DNA of 58,082 bases from an uncultured Oscillospiraceae bacterium (GTDB lineage Bacteria > Bacillota > Clostridia > Oscillospirales > Oscillospiraceae), in contig CANRFC010000015.1 in the NCBI GenBank assembly GCA_947629795.1, positions 1-58,082 of the forward strand, given 5' to 3'. The notes below the pieces were generated by a model. The model searched no databases. It saw only the letters and a list, made by a program, of their open reading frames with translations, and had not been told where the DNA came from. The position numbers were made by a program, and so were the translations under genes. Shown here one piece after another: positions 1-7,525 of this stretch (within the stretch, counting starts at the first letter, position 1; every line of letters begins with the position of its first letter).

Positions 1-296
1 GACACCTTTTCCAAGTCCGCGTCGCTCAACTCCCGCAGCTTTTCTCCCAGCGTTGCCCGCAGGGTATTTCCCCCTTTCAGGCCGGAGAAAAACTCCGATG
101 GGCTGACCTCAAAATACGCCATGATATTAAACAACTCTTTCATGGAGGGCATTGTGGCTCCGCTGGTGATGGAGCGAATATAGGAACCGCTTTTCCCCAA
201 TTCCAGACTCATGCGGTGTTCCGACACACCTTTTTTCCCACGCAGCTCGGTGATCCGATCCCGCAGGTATTTTTCATATTGCTGAACCTCGTCCAT
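1..296 (-). CDS. XRE-family transcriptional regulator, 3' end beyond window
   Basis: The first 98 codons of a small DNA-binding protein run off the left edge. The N-terminus (MDEVQQYEKYLRDRITELRGKK) leads into a Cro/CI-type helix-turn-helix at about residues 14-70, including SEHRMSLELGKSGSYIRSI as the HTH core and PSMKELFNIMAYFEVSPSEFF as the following helices, which is the usual layout of small XRE repressors. The start is the ATG at 294-296, preceded by GGAGAGGAGG at good spacing. It diverges from the SLOG gene at 463. What it controls is not visible. It could belong to the same mobile region as the genes to its right. Confidence 0.8.
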   Translation of the reverse strand, partial: MDEVQQYEKYLRDRITELRGKKGVSEHRMSLELGKSGSYIRSITSGATMPSMKELFNIMAYFEVSPSEFFSGLKGGNTLRATLGEKLRELSDADLEKV

Positions 297-378
297 CCAA
301 CTCGCCTCCTCTCCAACTGTTCATTATTGTACCTTGAATTACAGGAGAGTATCGGCGGTTAAAATATGAAATTGCATC

Positions 379-406
379 TTGTTTTTCTTTTAATTGCTAT
401 TATAAT
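379..406 (+). promoter_or_regulatory. Putative promoter of the SLOG-domain gene
   Basis: TTGTTT at 379-384 and a perfect TATAAT at 401-406, 16-bp spacer, in an AT-rich stretch between the divergent XRE gene and the gene starting at 463. Inferred from sequence only. Confidence 0.45.
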
Positions 407-462
407 TATTAAACATAAGCGCAGTTTAATTTTCTCACTATGAAAGCGAGAGGGATGAAGGG

Positions 463-963
463 ATGCGGGAAGAAACCTGCTGCTTCACTGGCCACCGGAA
501 GATCCCGCCGGAGGAACAGAAGGAGATCACCGGCAGGCTGGAGCGCGTTATTCTTGAACTGTATCGGAGAGGGACCCGGTACTACAAGGCGGGAGGCGCC
601 CTGGGCTTTGATACCCTCGCCGCGCAGACGGTGATCCGCCTGCGGGAGAGCTGTCCCGGCATGAAGCTGATCCTGATTCTCCCGTGCCTGACGCAGACGA
701 GGGGCTGGAGGCCGGAGGATGCTGCCGAGTATGAGCGGGTGAAATCCCAGGCGGACGAAGTGATCTACACCGGCCAGAAGTACACGCCGGGCTGTATGCA
801 CAGGAGGAACCGCCGTCTGGTGGACGGCAGCGGGATCTGCGTCTGCTATCTGACAGGGAGCAGCGGCGGGACGGCCTACACCGTCAACTACGCAAAAACC
901 CAGGGGCTTGAGATCGTCAATATCGCCCGTCAGGAAAGCCAGATAAACGGCATATCTTCATAG
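463..963 (+). CDS. SLOG-fold (DUF1273/YpsA-like) protein
   Basis: A 166-residue cytosolic protein opening with CCFTGHRKIP, the signature start of the DUF1273/YpsA branch of the SLOG (Rossmann-like, nucleotide-binding) superfamily. Further family marks are the GGALGFDTLAAQTVIRL stretch at about residues 44-60, LILILPCLTQTRGW at about 70-83 and the late SGGTAYTVNYAKTQGLEIVNI. Standalone members are common in Clostridia, on mobile elements and near phage genes; SLOG proteins are proposed to bind or process nucleotide-derived ligands, but this one's ligand is unknown. The ATG at 463 follows AGAGGG at 449-454; an in-frame ATG at 454 is possible. It is transcribed alone, away from the XRE gene. Confidence 0.8.
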   Translation: MREETCCFTGHRKIPPEEQKEITGRLERVILELYRRGTRYYKAGGALGFDTLAAQTVIRLRESCPGMKLILILPCLTQTRGWRPEDAAEYERVKSQADEVIYTGQKYTPGCMHRRNRRLVDGSGICVCYLTGSSGGTAYTVNYAKTQGLEIVNIARQESQINGISS

Positions 964-1071
964 CGGAAATACGTCTCACCGTGAGACGCATTTCCGTGGG
1001 CCAGACGATAGGCGGCAAGGCCGCTGTCCCTTTTCCAGCAGGGACTAAACGGCGGATTTTGCAGCCCGACA

Positions 1072-1134
1072 TTTCGTAAAAGTCACTATCCTTTCGTGAA
1101 AATCAATACCGCTTGCCAGAAAGTGTGATATAAT
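1072..1134 (+). promoter_or_regulatory. Direct-repeat operator and promoter upstream of the LytTR regulator
   Basis: Two direct copies of TTTCGT(A/G)AAA(A/G)TCA begin at 1072 and 1092, a 20-bp period, and end just before where a -35 would lie (about 1107-1112, poor match) for the perfect TATAAT at 1129-1134. Known LytTR regulators such as AgrA bind paired direct repeats about two helical turns apart, often upstream of a weak -35. I infer an autoregulated, activator-dependent promoter. Confidence 0.5.
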
Positions 1135-1158
1135 GTCTATGTATAGCTAAAGAAGGTT

Positions 1159-1200
1159 CATAGCCGTAATATTACGGCTATGCGCGTATATACGCGCATA
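1159..1200. repeat. Two abutting perfect palindromes in the leader of the LytTR regulator
   Basis: Positions 1159-1182 form a perfect 24-bp palindrome (arm CATAGCCGTAAT). Positions 1179-1200 form a second perfect 22-bp palindrome (arm TATGCGCGTAT), overlapping the first by 4 bp. They lie between the TATAAT at 1129 and the ribosome site at 1222, so they would sit in the 5' leader as DNA sites or mutually exclusive RNA hairpins. No T-run follows, so they are not a simple terminator. Confidence 0.75.
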
Positions 1201-1234
1201 ATTCCTCTTGTAAAACTTTTTGGAGGTACATTTA

Positions 1235-1957
1235 GTGCGGATCGCTGTTTGTGACGACGACCGGCACGATCAGGAGCAGGTCCTTCAGGCCCTGCGGAAC
1301 GTGGACCCGGACGCGAAGGCGGAGTGCTTTTTCAGCGGCGCTTCTCTTTTGGAGGCGGCGAAACAGGCACCCCCTTTTGACATCATATTTTTAGACATCT
1401 ATATGCCCGGCGAGAGTGGTATTGAGATAGCCAAAACCATACGGGGGATGTCCCCACGGACGGGCCTTGTTTTTGTGACCAGCAGCGAGGACCATGCCCT
1501 GGCCGCCTTTTCCGTCTATGCCCTGCATTACCTGGTGAAGCCCGTGACAGCGGAGGGAATGGCCGAGGCGTTCCAGCGGCTGCGGGCGCTGCGCCCGGAA
1601 CTGCGGGAGTCCATCACGTTCACCGTGGGACGTATCCCGCAGAAAATCTATCTGGATGAGATATGCGCCCTCTCCAGTGACAACCACGCCGTGGAGATCG
1701 CGCTGGCCAACGGGCAGCGGATCAGGGCCTGGATGACGCTGGGCGAGTTGAAGCAGAAGCTGGGCCGGAAATTTCTCAAAGTCAACCGGAGCGTCATCGT
1801 CAACATGGACTTCATTTCGGAGATGCGAACAAATCTCTGTGCCCTCAAAAACGGCATGGAGTTTTCGCTGGCAATACGGGAACGCGGGGCCATCTGCGCG
1901 GCCTATCAGGATTATCTGATGGATCGGATGGCCCGCGAGAAGGAGGCGGGTGAGTGA
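1235..1957 (+). CDS. LytTR-family response regulator (AgrA/VirR type)
   Basis: A 240-residue regulator. The receiver domain (about 1-120) has the acidic pocket CDDD at 6-9, the phosphoacceptor Asp54 in FLDIYMPGESG, and the conserved Lys in HYLVKPV. The C-terminal LytTR DNA-binding domain (about 135-235) has the typical FTVGRIPQKIYLDEICALSSDNHAVEI opening and FLKVNRSVIVNMDFI core. I choose the GTG at 1235 because GGAGG at 1222-1226 lies 8 bases upstream; the upstream TTG at 1220 overlaps that ribosome site. The gene overlaps the next, kinase-derived gene by GTGA, the normal arrangement of a two-component pair. That partner lacks its catalytic half, so how this regulator is phosphorylated is unclear. 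Confidence 0.88.
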   Translation: MRIAVCDDDRHDQEQVLQALRNVDPDAKAECFFSGASLLEAAKQAPPFDIIFLDIYMPGESGIEIAKTIRGMSPRTGLVFVTSSEDHALAAFSVYALHYLVKPVTAEGMAEAFQRLRALRPELRESITFTVGRIPQKIYLDEICALSSDNHAVEIALANGQRIRAWMTLGELKQKLGRKFLKVNRSVIVNMDFISEMRTNLCALKNGMEFSLAIRERGAICAAYQDYLMDRMAREKEAGE

Positions 1958-2541
1958 GCTTTTACCTGAGCAACGCCCTGGGCTTTTTCATTCAGCTCAT
2001 GCCCTGCGCACTGATGATCTTTCTGCCCTTCCCGGAGGAGAGCCTCCGGGTGGAGCGAAAGCGGGTCCTGACCTGGACGGTCCTGGCGGCGGGTGTCCTG
2101 GCGGCCCTGTTCCCGTTGGTACTCAGGACGGCGGGGCTGGAGATGCTGGGGGACCTTCTCATGCTTCTGGCCGCCGTTCTCACGCTGGCCGCCGCCGTCT
2201 GGCTGGTGGAGGAACCGCCCTTGAAAAAGCTCCTGGTGTTTTTCGTGGTGTTGTTCCATGCCGTGACCCAATTTTGGATGGTCAACACGGTTTGGCTGTT
2301 CCTGCCGGAGCGGTTGTTCATGGATCGGGCTGTGTACGGCCCCTACCCGCCCATGACCACGGCGCTGTACGCCGTATGCGCGGCGGTGACGCTGCCGGTG
2401 GTGCTGCGGTGCGTGATCCGGCCCCTGGGGGACTTCCTCCGGGAGATGGAGCCAGGAGAAATGCGCCGGGAATTTGCGGCTGCCATTCTCTCCACCACGG
2501 CCTTTGTGGCGGCCATGATGTACGTTTACAACTACGGCTAA
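1954..2541 (+). CDS. Truncated sensor kinase: membrane domain only
   Basis: A 195-residue hydrophobic protein with about six predicted membrane helices (near residues 6-27, 40-60, 66-85, 92-115, 136-157, 178-193). Its position, translationally coupled behind a LytTR regulator, and its six-helix build match the N-terminal sensor part of GHKL-type quorum-sensing kinases (AgrC-like), normally about 430 residues. No coiled coil, His box or ATPase domain follows: the frame stops right after MMYVYNYG at 2539-2541, where sequence from an opposite-strand surface-protein gene begins. The open frame is intact, so a membrane stub could be made, but it cannot be a kinase. The start is the GTG at 1954, with GGAGGCGGG upstream. 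That it is a kinase remnant is inference from context. Confidence 0.6.
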   Translation: MSFYLSNALGFFIQLMPCALMIFLPFPEESLRVERKRVLTWTVLAAGVLAALFPLVLRTAGLEMLGDLLMLLAAVLTLAAAVWLVEEPPLKKLLVFFVVLFHAVTQFWMVNTVWLFLPERLFMDRAVYGPYPPMTTALYAVCAAVTLPVVLRCVIRPLGDFLREMEPGEMRREFAAAILSTTAFVAAMMYVYNYG

Positions 2542-4927
2542 GTGTGACTTTGTTTCCCTGTTGGGCAGATGTGCGGTCAGACGTTACGCTTCCGCCCTCA
2601 AAATCGGAGGGGACGGTGACATTGTAATAAGAAGGATAGGAGCCGGAGGAACTGGGCGGCGCGGTCCAGCCAACGCAGATGGGGGACAGACTTTTCACGG
2701 TAAAGCTGATGCCGTCCTCGCCGTTGGTGGGTTCCAGGTTCTCCATCTTGCCGGCGTTTTCACCTGTCGTAATCATGTGGATGACAGTGAATGTATAGCT
2801 GGAATTTGTCCCTTCGGGGTAGGGCAGGATGACAGTGATCCCATCCTCCGGGAAGTTTTCGCCGGTCACATCCACCCAATCGGTGCCGCTGCTCTTGATT
2901 TGGAGCTTCACATCGTAGACAGCGGTATTATTTTCCGGGATAGAAGCGCCTTTCTTGACTTCCTCTATAAGAACCTGTTTGATTTCCTCCACGGTGTCCA
3001 GGGCCTCATTTTTCAGCAGGTCATCCGGGACCTCATTAAACTCAGTTTCCTGCAGGCGGACATCGGTATTACACGGGCAGGTGTGGTGATACCCGTCGGA
3101 CTCCTCCTCCCAGCCCTCATTGAAATGGTGGCTGATGGTAAAGTCCGCTGTCGCTGTGACTTCGTTATAGTTATCCGTCGCCGCAAATACCGCCTTGACT
3201 GTGTATTCACCCGCCGTGGTGGGCTTGCCAGGGAGAGGATCATCCTTGCCCCTTTCCGTGTAGGTGTATGTCACGTTCGCCGTGCCGTTGGTATCCGACT
3301 TCGGTTCGGGGTTTACGTCGGTTTGCATACAGAGGTAGTTTCCCATGGTGACGCTGCCCTCGCCTTCGCCCTTGTCGATGGTGACGGTGACGTACTGCGG
3401 CGTACTGTCGTTATGGTTGGCGTCGCCCACAACCTTGTACCAAACCGTGTAACTCTTGGCGCCCTGGCTGTTAGGGATAGCCTCGCTGTACTCCCCGTTC
3501 TCCTCCAGACTGTACTGAATCGTACCGCCCTCGGCAGTACCCGCCTCCACCAGCGGATGATCCGCGCCGTCGTAGGCCCCGTTCTTCGGGGTGGGGTCCT
3601 TTGTCACGGAGGATTCTGCCTTTTCAATGGTGACGGTGATAGAGCCGAGGTCGCTGGTGGCGTAGTCAAGATTTCCCTTGGCCCGATACCAAATTGTATA
3701 AGTGCCCGCGTCGGCAGCCGTAATGTCGGAAATGCTCTCTTTCCAGTCCGCAGTTTCGTCAGGCTGCTCGGTGCTGTCCTTTTCGCCCACATAATACTGC
3801 ATCGTGCCGCCGGTAGGAGTCCCCTCACTGGTGAGAAGGCCCAACGGATTGCCGTTGTAGGTGAGGCCCGTTGCGCCGGTGGGTGGGTTTTCCACTTTGG
3901 CCTTGGTCTGGCTGATGGTAACGGGTGCGGTGAGGGGTACATTGTCGGCGGTGCTTGCAACCGTATAATAAGCCTCATCCCTACCGCCTATGGTGATTCC
4001 CGTCAGTTTGACACTCTCATAAGTGGCGACATCCTCCGCCGACAGATTACCGGTCGCCGTCAGGGTCACTTCGTCGCCCGCTATAAAGTCTGCGGGTGTC
4101 AGATGGACCGTCACCTCAGTGCTTCCCTTTATATATTCCCGGCCATCGGCGGTGACGGTGTATTTCAGCGTTCTCTGGCTTATGGTGGCGGCGCCGGTGT
4201 TGCTCTTGCTCTCGATATTGTCATTCCCGCTGTATTCAGCGGTGACGGTGGAGTTGCCGGATGCACCAAACAGGGCGTGTTGTTTCTCTCGTTCAGAGCC
4301 GAGGACCGTCAGGGTCGCCGTGCCGTCCGTGACATTCGCCGTGCCAAGCGTTGTGCCGCCGTCCTCAAACTTTATCGTGCCGGTCACAAGGCTGGCGTCA
4401 ACGCCGGGGACAGTCACTTGGGCGGTGATGGTGATGTCATCGCCATATGTGCCGGTCACGGCCTGGACGGTAACGGTTGGCGGGGCCTTGTCAACGGTGA
4501 TGGTGATCTCTTTGCTGAGGCTTGCCTCGGTGAAGTTTTCAGGGGCTTCGGGACTGGGGGTAAACACAACTTTGTAATGTGTGCTGTCGCTGTCAGACAC
4601 GGCGGGCATCGTGTTCAGAATGGCCGTATCCCACGCCCAACTGCCCTCAACGCTCTTTTCTGTGCCCTTGATTTTCGCGGTACTGTCGCGGAGAAGGTCA
4701 TCTGTCAGCTTGTCGCCATAAGTGATAGAGACAGCAGCGACTGTCAAATCCAACTCCGCCTGGGTGATGTTCACCGTCCCGCCATCTACCTCGCCGGGCG
4801 TATAATACTTCGCGTCAGATCCACTCAGCTCCGTAACCTCTGCCGTAACGTCCTTCGCGTTCCCGACATCCTTATCCTCTACATTGGCAGTATAATCTGA
4901 GACATTCACAACATCGCCGTCCATCAC
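2318..4927 (-). pseudogene. Fragment of a large Ig/MBG-type surface protein, broken at both ends
   Basis: The 869-codon frame encodes extracellular repeat modules. About 1-60 is a YDG/MBG-like end; 145-255 a bacterial Ig-like domain (Big_3_5 type, KAPPTVTVQAVTGTYGDDITI); then further YDG and MBG-like modules ending in TISQ or TIDK strands. Next come a HHFNEGWEEESDGYHHTCPCN motif and a stretch (about 640-760) typical of the region before SLH or anchor repeats. Residues 1-796 are native. The last 73 are an antisense reading of the kinase-remnant gene, so the true C-terminus and cell-wall anchor are lost at about 2540. No signal peptide is present: the native frame continues upstream of 4927 (TTEVKGNFELIGVMDGD, 4928-4966) and then breaks. 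Its lower GC also differs from the core genes. Probably non-functional, or an assembly join. Confidence 0.75.
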
Positions 4928-4950
4928 GCCGATTAGCTCAAAGTTACCTT

Positions 4951-5295
4951 TTACCTCTGTGGTCTGGTCATGCCGACCCCAGATTCATACCTGTCGCTGC
5001 TTGCAATGACATCCCCGCCGTTGATAGTGATGGTGCCTGTGTAACCCAGGTAACCGGCACCGACACCGGCACCACCTCCACCACCAGCGTAACCTCCGGT
5101 TGCAGTGATATTCCCTCCGTTGATAGTTATACTACAGTTAATTTCACAAAGGTACCCGGTACCGATACCGGCACCAGCTCCACCGCCGGTTGCAATGATA
5201 TTCCCTCCGTTGATAGTTATACTACAGTAAGTTTCACTATTGTAATAGTACCCGGTAACCATTCCCGGCGTCTCTGCGGCTTTCTTTCCTGCCAT
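4951..5295 (-). pseudogene. Phage gene start joined to a surface-protein repeat fragment
   Basis: A 114-codon frame from the ATG at 5295, with AAAGGAGG just upstream. Residues 1-12 (MAGKKAAETPGM) read like the start of a phage structural protein and follow a phage-style ribosome site. From about residue 13 (near 5258) the sequence switches to surface-protein repeats of the form (S)ITINGGN(I)(I/T)ATGG followed by a Gly-rich run. It ends at TGA 4951, out of frame with the MBG fragment that continues downstream. So two unrelated coding sequences are joined here, and the second is joined out of frame to the next module. A functional product is unlikely. Confidence 0.6.
5001..5220 (-). repeat. Tandem 90-99 bp coding repeats (ITINGG units)
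   Basis: On the plus strand, near-identical copies of a segment starting TGCAATGA(T/C)AT and containing CC(G/C)TTGATAGT begin at about 5002, 5101 and 5191, giving periods of 99 and 90 bp. On the coding strand each unit gives ITINGG(N/D) plus a Gly-rich spacer, a repeat seen in Clostridial surface proteins. Such repeats favour recombination and misassembly. Confidence 0.7.
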
Positions 5296-5570
5296 TGGCG
5301 TCGCCTCCTTTCCTGCGCCATTCGCAAAGCAAAGTGCCCCCGAAAAAATTTTTCCTGTCTGGCTGTTTTTTGGGCTCGCCAGCACCGCAAGGAAACGAGG
5401 CTGTCACAGTACCTTTGCCGGCCTCCGCGCGCGTGGTCGCGCTCCGGCGGTCGCTCCTGCGTCCTCTGCGCCTCGTTCTCGGCCGTTTTTCCTCTCCCGG
5501 GTGTTGGAGCCCGCCCCGGAGCTTCGTGCCCTCCTGCGGCCTTCTGGCGGCCTTCCCGGGGGGCACCCCT
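5296..5570. other. Gap in the phage-like segment with no supported gene
   Basis: These 275 bases lie between the tail-protein Z-like gene and the chimeric frame. A 109-codon minus frame (5237-5566) exists but has a Lys/Arg/Gly-rich composition with no recognisable fold and no good ribosome site, so I do not call it. The end nearest 5296 has an AAAAATTTTT run and then the AAAGGAGG site for the next frame. Confidence 0.5.
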
Positions 5571-6200
5571 TTACACTCGGCTCATGTGGTAGTCGAGCCG
5601 GGTCTTGATCTTGTCGCTGAGCTTGCCCTGAATGACCTCGGCGACGTCGTCGTTGGTGATCATTTGGGGCACGGAGACCGTGGCCATTTTGCGGATCCCT
5701 TCGGTTGGCCTGTGCCCCGGAGCTTGCCGCTGGAACGGAATATAGGCGGTTCCGTCTGCCTTCGCTGCGCCGGTGCTCATGAGCATAAACGGAGACTTGG
5801 CCGAGTACGGGCCGCCCGGCGTCCTCTTGGTCTTATAGCTGCCGATCGTTTTCTTGCTGCCCTTGAGGATCTGCGCCTTCAGGGTATAGCTCTTTCCAGC
5901 AGGCGGGCTCTTGGGCGTCATGCCGAAGTGCGTGGGGGTCAGGAGCCGGCCGCTGTATATGAGCTTCATGTCCTCGAGGCTGGTGCCCTCTGTGCGGACC
6001 TTGACCACCTTGCCGCCGGTGATCTCGGCCTTCTTGATGTTGTACTTGGTGCGGACGCCGTCGGCCACTATGCCGGGCGCCGCCTTGCGGGCGTCGCTGA
6101 GTGTGCGCTTCAGGGCGGTCTCGACGCCGGCCTTCTTCTTGTCGATCTCCTTGAGGATCTGGTCGATGTTCTTAATGGAGACGCTGACGCCTCCGGCCAT
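5571..6200 (-). CDS. Phage minor tail protein Z (GPZ)-like
   Basis: A 209-residue protein resembling the prophage minor tail protein Z family, which acts in tail assembly or completion. Family-like features are the N-terminal helix with ALKRTLSDARKAAPGI (about 30-45), a VRTKYNIKKAEI segment (about 52-63), and the following strand region with GRLLTPTHFGMTPK (about 88-101), then basic beta segments. The start is the ATG at 6200, supported by GGAAGGAGGTG upstream; longer in-frame starts lack a ribosome site. It is the only clear virion gene here, so this is a prophage remnant or cargo rather than a complete phage. Confidence 0.7.
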   Translation of the reverse strand: MAGGVSVSIKNIDQILKEIDKKKAGVETALKRTLSDARKAAPGIVADGVRTKYNIKKAEITGGKVVKVRTEGTSLEDMKLIYSGRLLTPTHFGMTPKSPPAGKSYTLKAQILKGSKKTIGSYKTKRTPGGPYSAKSPFMLMSTGAAKADGTAYIPFQRQAPGHRPTEGIRKMATVSVPQMITNDDVAEVIQGKLSDKIKTRLDYHMSRV

Positions 6201-6388
6201 GGTGCCCACCTCCTTCCGGGCATAGAAAAGCCGCCGAGGGATCTGTGTCCCCCTGCGGCCCTGTTGTTCATGGTATAGAATAGCACCGGCGGCGCTCCGT
6301 TTCACTGACATTTGCTCCGCTTTGCTTCGGTTTGCTCCGTTTTGCTTCGCTGTGCTTGGCCCGAGAAGGCAGAAAAAAGGCCCGAGGG

Positions 6389-6694
6389 CTATGCCCCCGG
6401 GCTCTGTGCTGCTCTGTTCAGTTCGGCCAGCCCCACGAGGGCGGCGCCGTGGATCCTCAGCGTGCGCCTCATGTAGCTCTCATACTTCTCTATGGCGTCG
6501 ACGATCTTCCGCAGCGCCTCGGCCACGGTCTCAAAGCCCTCGAGGATCTTCTGCATGGCCTCCGGGGAGATTTGCAGGCGCGCGGCCTGCTCTGCGATCT
6601 GGCTGGCCTCCTCGTGAGTGAGGTCCGGGGAGTGGGCCGCCACGACGGCGGCGAGCTCCTCGGTGGTGGTTCCTGAGAGGATCATGTCGTTCAC
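6389..6694 (-). CDS. Small helical phage-associated protein, unknown function
   Basis: A 101-residue, strongly helical protein (ELAAVVAAHSPDLTHEEASQIAEQAARLQISPEAMQKILEGFETVAEALRKIVDAI) with no transmembrane segment and no motif I recognise. The start is the GTG at 6694 after AGGAGGTG. It overlaps the stop of the preceding gene by 4 bases (GTGA), so it is translated in the same minus-strand operon as the XRE gene and the phage-like genes. A 188-base gap separates it from the tail-protein gene. Confidence 0.6.
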   Translation of the reverse strand: MNDMILSGTTTEELAAVVAAHSPDLTHEEASQIAEQAARLQISPEAMQKILEGFETVAEALRKIVDAIEKYESYMRRTLRIHGAALVGLAELNRAAQSPGA

Positions 6695-6954
6695 GGTGTC
6701 ACCTCCTCTCTGGTGACGTGGACGACGGTGACAATGTCGTCGACCTCGTGCTTGGTTATGTAGGTGTCGATCTCGCTGAGGCCGAGGTGGCTGAGCAGGG
6801 TCTCGGAGCCGTCCAGAAGGAAGGCGTTGACCGCCATGGCGTTCAGGCGGTAGACCATGACCTCCACGGTGCAGCGCTGGCCGGTTTCCTCAAGCGTCGA
6901 AGGGAACGACGCCCGGCAGAGGAGAGAAGCGCCGTACTTGATGGCGTCAGGCAC
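6691..6954 (-). CDS. Small phage-associated protein, unknown function
   Basis: An 87-residue protein (MPDAIKYGASLLCRASFPSTLEET) of mixed alpha/beta character, not membrane-bound, with no recognised domain. The GTG start at 6954 has GGGAGGCGAG upstream and overlaps the end of the XRE gene by 8 bases; its own end overlaps the next gene by 4. The tight overlaps on both sides support it as a real operon member. Function unknown. Confidence 0.6.
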   Translation of the reverse strand: MPDAIKYGASLLCRASFPSTLEETGQRCTVEVMVYRLNAMAVNAFLLDGSETLLSHLGLSEIDTYITKHEVDDIVTVVHVTREEVTP

Positions 6955-7525
6955 TCGGCTCGCCTCCCTTCTTCGGCGGCTCGCCGGTTGTCAGCCATGC
7001 GAGCCAGCAGGCCCGGCAGCTATGGTCGTCACAGTAGACGAGACTGTCCTTTCCACAGAACGGCGGGCAGCAGCCGGACAGAAGATCGGCCAGCTCGCCG
7101 GCGGTGATGTCCGTCCGCTTGATGATCTCAATGCCGGGGCAAGAGGACCCGGGGGCGGGTGCTCCGTCTGGCGCCTTCCCGGCGATCTGCTCCATGGCCT
7201 CGATGAACGCCTTGCGCGGGATCGAGTCGCGGTAGTGGTCGAGGTACTCCTTGGAGATCCGGCGAGCGACGTCTGCGCTCTCCGGCCCCTGCTGCGGCTC
7301 ACGGGTATCGCTCAGGCCGAGCAGGTAGTCAACGCTGCACCCGAAGTACTGGGCCAGCTCAACGGCTCGCTCGAGCGAGGGGAGGGTCTTGGTCTCATAG
7401 GAGGAGTAGTTGCTGAGCCCGTAGCCGAGCGCAGCGGCGACCTCCTTCTTCTCAACGCCGAGGCGCTCGCGCTCCTGCTTGATACGTGGGGCAGCCTTCT
7501 CGACGAGCTCGGTGTAGATGTTCAT
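6947..7525 (-). CDS. XRE-family regulator with C-terminal Cys/His cluster
   Basis: A 192-residue protein. Residues about 8-68 form a Cro/CI helix-turn-helix (RIKQERERLGVEKKEVAAALGYGLSNYSSYETKTLPSLERAVELAQYFGCSVDYLLGL). The middle is helical. The C-terminus holds CCPPFCGKDSLVYCDDHSCRACW (about 153-175), with seven Cys plus a His packed like a metal-binding site, which is not usual for simple phage repressors. The ATG at 7525 has GGAGG upstream and overlaps the previous gene by ATGA; a longer frame to 7576 lacks a ribosome site. It is probably a regulator of the mobile segment. Metal binding is inferred. Confidence 0.72.
   Translation of the reverse strand: MNIYTELVEKAAPRIKQERERLGVEKKEVAAALGYGLSNYSSYETKTLPSLERAVELAQYFGCSVDYLLGLSDTREPQQGPESADVARRISKEYLDHYRDSIPRKAFIEAMEQIAGKAPDGAPAPGSSCPGIEIIKRTDITAGELADLLSGCCPPFCGKDSLVYCDDHSCRACWLAWLTTGEPPKKGGEPSA

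Noticed and set aside
5237-5566. 109-codon minus frame in the phage segment gap
   Set aside because: Arg/Gly-rich, no ribosome site, no recognisable domain, and runs across the 5258 join.
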